NCBI GenBank assembly: GCA_902776035.1
Contig: CACYOO010000016.1
Coordinates: 1-37,430 of the forward strand
Length of the DNA stretch: 37,430 bases
From: an uncultured bacterium
GTDB taxonomy: Bacteria; Cyanobacteriota; Vampirovibrionia; Gastranaerophilales; Gastranaerophilaceae
Direction: 5' to 3'
Below the pieces are notes generated by a model that made no database searches, was not told where the DNA came from, and was given only the letters and a program-made list of their open reading frames with translations. The position numbers and the translations under genes were made by a program. Shown here one piece after another: positions 31,858 through 37,430 of this stretch. Numbering within the stretch: the first letter of the stretch is position 1; each line of letters begins with the position of its first letter.

Positions 31858-33444
31858 ATGAAAGTATTAGTTACGGATAAATGCAATGACAAAGCAAGAG
31901 AAATAATATCTGAAGTTGCAGAAGTAGATGTATTACCTACAATGAGTGAAGACGAATATGTAGAAAATATTAATAAATATGATGCAGTAATGATTAGAAG
32001 TGCATCTAAAATAACAAAAAGAATAATAGATGCCTCAACTCATTTAAAAATAATCGGCAGAGCCGGTGTAGGTGTTGATAATATTGATGTCAATGCTGCA
32101 ACTCAAAAAGGTATTATAGTTGTAAATTCTCCTGATGGAAACACAAATGCTGCTGCTGAACACACAGTTGCTATGATGTTATCTATGGTTAGAAATATTC
32201 CTGAAGCATGCATTTCTACAAAAGCAGGTAATTGGGATAGGGCAAAATTTACAGGTATTGAGGTTTTTGGAAAAACTTTAGGTGTAATCGGACTTGGTAA
32301 AATAGGACATAAAGTTGCAAAAGCCGCTTTAGCATTAGGTATGAATGTTTGCGTATATGATCCGTATAGCACCGAAGATGCGGTTAAATCAGCCGGATGT
32401 AAATATATTGCAAACCTTGATGATTTCTGGGGAAAATGTGATTTTATAACGGTACATGTTCCAAAAACAAAAGAAACATTGAATTTAATCAATAAAGAAA
32501 CCATTCACAAAATGAAAAAGGGTGTAAGGTTAATAAATTGTGCAAGAGGTGGAATTATAAATGAGCAGGATTTACGAGAAGCATTAGATGAAGGTTATGT
32601 TGCATCAGCAGCCATTGATGTTTATTGTGATGAGCCAAACATTAAATCTTGTCCTTTATTCGGATGTGATAAAAATGTTGTATTAACTCCACATTTAGGA
32701 GCAAGTACGGCAGAGGCACAATTAAATGTTGCAATTGATGTTGCACACCAAATAAAAGAGGTTTTATCAGGTGGAGAAGCAACAAGTGCCGTTAATATAC
32801 CTAGTTTAAAACCTGCAATATTAGAACCGGTAAAAGATTACATGTTATTAGCAGAAAATTTAGGTGAATTTTCAAAACAACTTGCAAACGGTAATTTAAA
32901 ATCAGTTGAAATATCATTCAAAGGTTCGCTTGCAGAATTAAATACTTCACCTCTTGAAACAGCAGTTTTAAAGGGTGTATTTGGTTCATTTATGCAAGAA
33001 GTTAACTTTGTAAATGCTGATGTAATTGCAAAAAATAAAGGTATAGATATTTCTACAGTTAAAAACAATCAATCAAGTCATTATGTATCAACAATAACGG
33101 TTAAAGTTGTAACAGACAAAGAAATTTCATCTGTTACAGGTGTTTTAACGGCAAAAGATTTAAGACACATCATAAAAGTTAATGATTTTGATACAAGTAT
33201 TGAACCACAAGCAAATATGCTACTTGTACCGCATGACAATAAACCGTCAATGGTTGCAAAAGTTGCAGAAATAATTGCAAATGAAGAAATAAATATCAAT
33301 AATATGTTCGTTTCACCAACAAATGAAAAACATTTGTCAGTAATGATTATTTCATTGGGTAATCAGGCAGATGAAAGTTTACTGAAAAAGATAAAAGAAA
33401 TAGATGGTGTAAATGATGCAAAATATGTACATTTAAGTGAGTAA
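31858..33444 (+). CDS. serA: D-3-phosphoglycerate dehydrogenase (long form)
   Basis: A 528-aa cytosolic NAD-dependent enzyme that oxidises 3-phosphoglycerate, the first step of serine synthesis. Domains in order: substrate/NAD domain (1-310) with GVIGLGKIG at 142-150 and the catalytic triad R230, E259, H279; an intervening ASB domain (about 320-445); and a C-terminal ACT domain (about 450-528, MVAKVAEIIANEEININNM) for serine feedback. The length fits the Bacillus/cyanobacterial/mycobacterial type rather than the 410-aa E. coli type. It heads a run with yajQ, nanE and a ROK kinase at short gaps. Confidence 0.97.
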   Translation: MKVLVTDKCNDKAREIISEVAEVDVLPTMSEDEYVENINKYDAVMIRSASKITKRIIDASTHLKIIGRAGVGVDNIDVNAATQKGIIVVNSPDGNTNAAAEHTVAMMLSMVRNIPEACISTKAGNWDRAKFTGIEVFGKTLGVIGLGKIGHKVAKAALALGMNVCVYDPYSTEDAVKSAGCKYIANLDDFWGKCDFITVHVPKTKETLNLINKETIHKMKKGVRLINCARGGIINEQDLREALDEGYVASAAIDVYCDEPNIKSCPLFGCDKNVVLTPHLGASTAEAQLNVAIDVAHQIKEVLSGGEATSAVNIPSLKPAILEPVKDYMLLAENLGEFSKQLANGNLKSVEISFKGSLAELNTSPLETAVLKGVFGSFMQEVNFVNADVIAKNKGIDISTVKNNQSSHYVSTITVKVVTDKEISSVTGVLTAKDLRHIIKVNDFDTSIEPQANMLLVPHDNKPSMVAKVAEIIANEEININNMFVSPTNEKHLSVMIISLGNQADESLLKKIKEIDGVNDAKYVHLSE

Positions 33445-33458
33445 AGGAGAAAACCCGT

Positions 33459-33959
33459 ATGGCAAAAGATGCGAGTTTCGATATTGTATCGGAATACGAC
33501 AAACAAGAATTAGCAAATGCTGTTGACCAAGTAAAAAGAGATATAGCAGCAAGATTTGATTTAAAGGATTCAAATTCCGAAGTCGTTTTGGATTTGGAAA
33601 AAAGTATTACTGTAACAACATCCGATGAAACTAAATTGAGAAATATATATGATATTCTTCAATCAAAAATTATAAAAAGGGGTTTAAGTATAAAAATATT
33701 AGATCCACAAAAACCGGAAGATGCGCTTGGCGGAAAAGTAAGACAAGTTTACAATTTAAGAAAGGGTTTAAATACAGAACTTGCAAAAAAAATCGTCAAT
33801 GATATAAAGGGTTCAAAAATAAAGGTACAAGCTTCTATTCAAGGCGATCAGGTTAGAGTTTCAGGTAAAAGCAAAGATGATTTACAAGCAGTAATTGCCT
33901 TAATAAGAGAAAATGCAGATAAATATGATTACCCGCTTCAATTCCAAAATTACAGATAA
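33459..33959 (+). CDS. yajQ: YajQ family nucleotide-binding protein
   Basis: A 166-aa protein with the two ferredoxin-like halves of YajQ. Seen: SFDIVSEYDKQELANAVDQ, DIAARFDLKDS, KIVNDIKGSKIKVQASIQGDQ and VRVSGKSKDDLQAVI. Members bind c-di-GMP or nucleotides; some control gene expression by interaction with Lrp- or LysR-type regulators. Start after AAGGAG at 33443-33448, 14 bp after serA. The function in this organism is unknown, and motility control through c-di-GMP is a tempting but untested link. Confidence 0.94.
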   Translation: MAKDASFDIVSEYDKQELANAVDQVKRDIAARFDLKDSNSEVVLDLEKSITVTTSDETKLRNIYDILQSKIIKRGLSIKILDPQKPEDALGGKVRQVYNLRKGLNTELAKKIVNDIKGSKIKVQASIQGDQVRVSGKSKDDLQAVIALIRENADKYDYPLQFQNYR

Positions 33960-33968
33960 GGTGTTTGT

Positions 33969-34652
33969 ATGGGAATAATAGAAACATTAAAAGGCAAAGT
34001 CATTGTATCATGTCAGGCAATGCCCAATGAGCCATTATACAAAGAAGAATGTATGCTTGCAATGATGAAATCTGTTTTAAATGGTGGTGCAGGCGGATTA
34101 CGTGTTGCAGGTGTTCGTGATGTACAAAATGCAAAACGAATTACAAATGTACCTGTAATTGGTTTAACTAAGCCGGAAGTTATTCCTGAAAATTGGAAAG
34201 AAATAGTTTATATAACACCGTCATTAAAACATGTCAGTTTTTTAATCAAAGCAGGAGCAGATATAATAGCATTTGACGGCACAAATCGAAAACATGAAAA
34301 TTGTACTGTTGATGAGATTATCAAGCTTATAAAAATAAAGAAACGTATCTCAATGGCAGATATTTCAACGGTTGAAGAAGGTATAAACTGCGAAAAGCTT
34401 GGAGTTGATATGCTATCAACAACATTATCAGGATATACCCAATTTTCACCACTAAAAAGTAATTCTCCAGATTTTGAATTGTTGGAAGAATTAGTATCTA
34501 AAGTAAAAATACCTGTAGTATTAGAAGGTAGAATTTGGGAGCCGGAAGAAGTTGACAAGGCGTTTAAACTTGGTGCGCACTGTGTTGTAATCGGCTCAGC
34601 CATTACCAGACCACAACTAATAACAAAAAGATTTATACAAAGAAAGGGTTAG
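33969..34652 (+). CDS. nanE: N-acetylmannosamine-6-phosphate 2-epimerase
   Basis: A 227-aa TIM-barrel enzyme that converts ManNAc-6-P to GlcNAc-6-P. Family marks: LKGKVIVSCQAMPNEPLY at the start, GGAGGLRVAGVRDV, IGLTKPE (catalytic Lys), ADIIAFDGTNRKH, MADISTVEEGINCEKLG, TTLSGYT and VLEGRIWEPEEV, then GSAITRP. It is 4 bp before a ROK sugar kinase, the usual nan pairing. No sialate lyase (nanA) or transporter is in this window, so the pair may serve amino-sugar recycling. Confidence 0.95.
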   Translation: MGIIETLKGKVIVSCQAMPNEPLYKEECMLAMMKSVLNGGAGGLRVAGVRDVQNAKRITNVPVIGLTKPEVIPENWKEIVYITPSLKHVSFLIKAGADIIAFDGTNRKHENCTVDEIIKLIKIKKRISMADISTVEEGINCEKLGVDMLSTTLSGYTQFSPLKSNSPDFELLEELVSKVKIPVVLEGRIWEPEEVDKAFKLGAHCVVIGSAITRPQLITKRFIQRKG

Positions 34653-34656
34653 AAGT

Positions 34657-35529
34657 TTGAAACAAGCTTTAGGAATAGATGTAGGAGGTACAAAAATTTG
34701 TGCTTCCGTTATAAATGAAAAAGGTGAAATAATAACAGAAGTTGAAAAATATGAAACACCTAAATCCTTAAACGGAATAAAAGATATTTTTAAAAATATT
34801 ATTTCAAAATATGAAAATGACGTTACATCCGTTGCTTTTGCAACAGCAGGAGCAGTAAATAATGAGTGCAGCAAGGTTATTAGTTCAACAGGCAACCTTG
34901 TAGAAGGATACCGAACTATAGAATTTACAAAATTATCCAATAAACCTGTGTATGTAGAAAATGATGCCAATGCGGCAGCATGGGCAGAACACATAATCGG
35001 TGCATCAAAAGGTATGGCAAATTCTATTATGCTTACACTTGGTACAGGTGTCGGTGGAGGAATTATATTAAATAATAAATTATATAAAGGAAAATCAGGT
35101 TCAGCAGGTGAAATGCACTTCAAGATGTATCCTGACAAAAGACGTCATTGTACTTGCGGAAGTTATGACTGCTTTGAAGCTTACGCATCAGGAACGGGTT
35201 TAAAAATTACGGCAGAGGAAATGCTAAATGATAAAAATGTAACAACTTATGACGTTATTAACAGTTTAAAAGCTAATGATAAAAAAATGACAGATGTATT
35301 TAATAAATGGCAAAATGATATACTTATGGGTACAATAGGTTTATGCAATATATTTGATCCAGATTGTGTTGTATTTTCCGGCTCTATGGCTCAATTTATT
35401 GATACGGACTATATTGAAAAAGAAACAAATTCTCAAATAGTAACACAACCGACTAAAATTTTAAAAGCACAAGCAGGAAACTATTCTGGAATGATAGGAG
35501 CTGCCCTTTTAGCACTAGGAGTAAACTAA
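34657..35529 (+). CDS. ROK family sugar kinase (N-acetylmannosamine kinase or glucokinase)
   Basis: A 290-aa cytosolic kinase. ATP motif GIDVGGTKICASV (6-18), catalytic Asp103 in VENDANAAAWAE, GTGVGGGII (129-137), zinc site of H154 with C165, C167 and C172 in HCTCGSYDCFEAYASG. It starts with TTG; AAAGGG lies 8 nt upstream and no in-frame ATG gives the motif intact. Adjacent nanE favours ManNAc as substrate, but ROK specificity is hard to read and glucose or GlcNAc are possible. Confidence 0.9.
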   Translation: MKQALGIDVGGTKICASVINEKGEIITEVEKYETPKSLNGIKDIFKNIISKYENDVTSVAFATAGAVNNECSKVISSTGNLVEGYRTIEFTKLSNKPVYVENDANAAAWAEHIIGASKGMANSIMLTLGTGVGGGIILNNKLYKGKSGSAGEMHFKMYPDKRRHCTCGSYDCFEAYASGTGLKITAEEMLNDKNVTTYDVINSLKANDKKMTDVFNKWQNDILMGTIGLCNIFDPDCVVFSGSMAQFIDTDYIEKETNSQIVTQPTKILKAQAGNYSGMIGAALLALGVN

Positions 35530-35531
35530 TA

Positions 35532-35750
35532 ATGGGTAAAGCTAAAACAAGAATTTTAAAACGTGGTGAACACGAACAAATGCCTACAATGACAAGAGAA
35601 GGTGCAATAAAAGAAACTATCAGACGCTTTAAAAATAAAGAAAATGTCTATGACATAGTTACCCTATTTGGTTTAACAGCAGAAGAACTTCTTGAGGGTG
35701 GAGCTTTGTACGAAGAAGTTAAATCAATAGAAGGAATACTTAATGTTTAA
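35532..35750 (+). CDS. Small hypothetical protein upstream of the prenyltransferase
   Basis: A 72-aa protein: basic first half (KAKTRILKRGEHEQMP), then a predicted helix-turn-helix-like stretch (GAIKETIRRFKNKENVYDIV, followed by LFGLTAEELLEGG). The second part could bind DNA or act as a small adaptor; no family recognised. It begins 2 bp after the kinase stop and overlaps the prenyltransferase start by 8 bp, so all three genes are coupled. Confidence 0.7.
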   Translation: MGKAKTRILKRGEHEQMPTMTREGAIKETIRRFKNKENVYDIVTLFGLTAEELLEGGALYEEVKSIEGILNV

Positions 35751-36708
35751 TAGAATTTGGTTTTGGCTTAAAAATTCAAGAGTTTTTACTGTACCCATGT
35801 CCATATTTTCTTGGCTTGTAGTATTTATATATGCTGCAACACAAGGCGGTAATGTATTTTATGGAATTCTTTGTTTGATAGGAATTTGTTTTGGGCAATT
35901 AGCAACCAATTTAACAGATGACTATATGGACTATAAATTACTTGTAAAAACAGGTGAATTACAAAGTAACGTGAAATCTAAATGTGAATATATAACAAAC
36001 GGTGAAGCTACTTTAGAACAGACTTTAAGAGTTATTTGTATTTATTGTGGAATAGCTTTTTTAATAGGAGTATTTTTATTTTTTAAAACAGGATATCCTG
36101 TTATAATTTTTGCCGTATTAGGCGGAATACCTGTTTTAACATATTCACTTATTTCAACTGCCGGCTTTGGAGAATTTGCTGTGGGCTTTGTTTATGGCCC
36201 TGTTTTGTTTGGCGGAGTTTATTGGACAATGATGCAAAAATTAAATAATGAGGTATTCATCCTTGCTTCTATTGTTGTAATGTTTGTAATAGCACAGCTT
36301 TATACAAATAATATGCTCGATTATGATGGGGACAAAGCAACAAATAAAAAAACATTATGCAGTAGATTTCCAACAAAAGATATGGCCGCTATCATAGGAT
36401 ATGGTTTACTATTTGGATTAGGTTACGGTATTTTAATAATAGCTGTTATTTTAAAAATACTTCCATGCATTTATTTAATAACATTATTTACACTTCCAAT
36501 GGCAGCTGATGTAATTCTGTCAATGCTTATGTTTAACAATGATAAAACCTCTGTACCCAAAAGGAAACTGTGGTATTTTCCTATGGAAAACATGAAAAAC
36601 ATAACTGAAAAAGGTATTGCTCCTTTTATGGTAAGAATGTATCAAACACGCAATACAATGATTTATACTTCTCTATTCTTATGTATTGCAATTATCATTT
36701 CAAGATAA
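35743..36708 (+). CDS. UbiA-family prenyltransferase, MenA-like
   Basis: A 321-aa protein with eight or nine membrane helices. First Asp-rich motif NLTDDYMDY (N56, D59, D60, D63), second NNMLDYDGDKATNKKTL (D193, D195, D197), both of the form found in 1,4-dihydroxy-2-naphthoate prenyltransferase (MenA), which ligate Mg-diphosphate. A menaquinone or other prenyl-quinone role is likely but no other men gene is here; the C-terminal loop (about 265-290, KRKLWYFPMENMK) is unusual. Starts within the 72-aa gene. Confidence 0.85.
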   Translation: MFNRIWFWLKNSRVFTVPMSIFSWLVVFIYAATQGGNVFYGILCLIGICFGQLATNLTDDYMDYKLLVKTGELQSNVKSKCEYITNGEATLEQTLRVICIYCGIAFLIGVFLFFKTGYPVIIFAVLGGIPVLTYSLISTAGFGEFAVGFVYGPVLFGGVYWTMMQKLNNEVFILASIVVMFVIAQLYTNNMLDYDGDKATNKKTLCSRFPTKDMAAIIGYGLLFGLGYGILIIAVILKILPCIYLITLFTLPMAADVILSMLMFNNDKTSVPKRKLWYFPMENMKNITEKGIAPFMVRMYQTRNTMIYTSLFLCIAIIISR

Positions 36709-36750
36709 TAATGTATTGTAAAGATTTGTAAATTATCATATCCAAAATAT

Positions 36751-36778
36751 TAAAGAAAACATGCAAATTTGCCGATAA
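36751..36778 (+). promoter_or_regulatory. Sigma-28 (FliA/SigD) type promoter of the coiled-coil gene
   Basis: TAAAGAAA (36751-36758), 12-bp spacer, GCCGATAA (36771-36778). The -10 is identical to the FliA consensus and TAAAG matches the -35 core; spacing is one base over the best. It shares CAAATTTGCCG with the RTX-calpain promoter. It lies 42 bp before the ATG. Confidence 0.75.
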
Positions 36779-36820
36779 TCCTTATGTAAGGGAAATGATA
36801 GTTTCAGTAAGGAGTCAACT

Positions 36821-37363
36821 ATGGGTATAGCAGCAACTTTGACTGCTAGTAAATTAAGATTAGCTACTCAATCTTCCCAAGAAGCTACTAATTATACAAA
36901 TAACTTAAATGATATTGAAGCTCAAAGACAAGCATTTTTAGACGGTTCTATATGGGATTCTATGCCAATAGAATTTGCTTATTTAAACAGTGCTGAATAC
37001 GGAGTTGAAGGTAAATCCGCAAACGAATGGAAATTACTTGCTAATACAACTCAAACTTCAGATGAAAATTATGCAACATATAATACAAATTATAATAATG
37101 CTATGGAAAAAGCTCAAAGAGCATACCAAAGAGATATGGCTGCTTGGAATGCAGCTCAAAATACTGCTGAATATGATGCTTTAAAAAGAGAAGCTGAAAT
37201 GGATCACGAAGTTGTTTTACAAGATATTAAAAATAAAGAAGCTGCTATTGATATGAAAATCAATCCGTTACAAGCTGAACACGAAGCTTTGAAAACTGAA
37301 AAAGATTCTTTACAATCTTTAATTAAAGATAACACAGATAAGAGTTTTAACTTATTCAGTTAA
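36821..37363 (+). CDS. Coiled-coil protein of unknown function, probable late flagellar regulon member
   Basis: A 180-aa protein with no signal peptide or membrane segment. Residues 1-40 are Ala/Ser/Thr/Gln-rich and helical (GIAATLTASKLRLATQSSQE). Residues 85-175 are a charged, heptad-like coiled coil (YNNAMEKAQRAYQRDMAAW, then long Glu/Lys runs). The N-terminus resembles secreted axial-type flagellar proteins, from memory only. Codon use leans to GCT and GAA. A sigma-28-like promoter sits upstream, AAGGAG precedes the ATG, and a strong terminator follows, so it is a single-gene unit. Confidence 0.8.
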   Translation: MGIAATLTASKLRLATQSSQEATNYTNNLNDIEAQRQAFLDGSIWDSMPIEFAYLNSAEYGVEGKSANEWKLLANTTQTSDENYATYNTNYNNAMEKAQRAYQRDMAAWNAAQNTAEYDALKREAEMDHEVVLQDIKNKEAAIDMKINPLQAEHEALKTEKDSLQSLIKDNTDKSFNLFS

Positions 37364-37403
37364 TAAATAAATTTTCCTTATTTCCTTACTACACACAAAT
37401 TTT

Positions 37404-37430
37404 AATCCGGTTATAAACCGGATTTTTTTT
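37404..37430 (+). terminator. Intrinsic terminator after the coiled-coil gene
   Basis: AATCCGGTT (37404-37412), loop ATA, AACCGGATT (37416-37424), then T-run to the edge of the window. Confidence 0.92.

Noticed and set aside
1-37430. CRISPR arrays, rRNA genes, prophage or conjugation modules
   Set aside because: No regularly spaced direct repeats with unique spacers, no rRNA motifs and no structural phage or transfer genes were seen.

Overview
The window is AT-rich (roughly 30% GC by eye) and comes from a motile diderm bacterium. A Kdo transferase (waaA) implies LPS. SepF with its YggS/PLPBP neighbour is a pairing shared by Cyanobacteria, Firmicutes and Actinobacteria. Together with flagellar genes, small lineage-type hypotheticals and UAA-rich low-GC codon use, this best fits a non-photosynthetic cyanobacterial relative (Vampirovibrionia/Melainabacteria, perhaps Gastranaerophilales). 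That placement is inference; no rRNA is present.

Layout. 1-2295: the end of a strongly codon-biased unknown gene, a reverse-strand aminotransferase, then an 830-bp gap with a terminated orphan transcript, REP-like palindromes and a candidate ~190-nt structured RNA in front of metK. 2296-6149: metK, then a tightly overlapped trio (formyltransferase, endonuclease IV-like TIM barrel, acyl-ACP thioesterase), closed by a perfect 40-bp palindrome. 6351-11335: fliJ-fliK-flgD-flgE. 11541-15002: yggS-sepF, tRNA-Gly, a PQ-loop protein, and an Lrp regulator overlapping an aminotransferase. 15074-18751: motA-motB-fliL-fliM-fliN, followed by tRNA-Met and a 241-bp MITE-like inverted-repeat element. 19186-23526: a 1446-aa reverse-strand RTX-repeat protein ending in a calpain-type cysteine protease domain. 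23709-31788: small hypotheticals, a SIMPL protein, a WG-repeat protein, a Na/Pi cotransporter, waaA, a pair of half-identical XRE regulators, a thioredoxin and a lytic transglycosylase. 31858-37363: serA, yajQ, nanE, a ROK kinase, a MenA-like prenyltransferase and a coiled-coil unknown.

How it fits together. Two flagellar operons encode rod/hook assembly (FliJ, FliK, FlgD, FlgE) and stator/switch (MotA, MotB, FliL, FliM, FliN). The most interesting signal is regulatory: the RTX-calpain gene and the coiled-coil gene at 36821, 13 kb apart and neither a known flagellar part, each have a near-consensus sigma-28 (FliA) promoter (TAAAG...GCCGnTA) sharing the core CAAATTTGCCG. This suggests that a calpain-like protease and a coiled-coil partner belong to the late flagellar regulon, somewhat like the flagellum-coexpressed effectors of Campylobacter. 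No type I secretion genes are nearby and neither protein has a signal peptide, so the export route is open.
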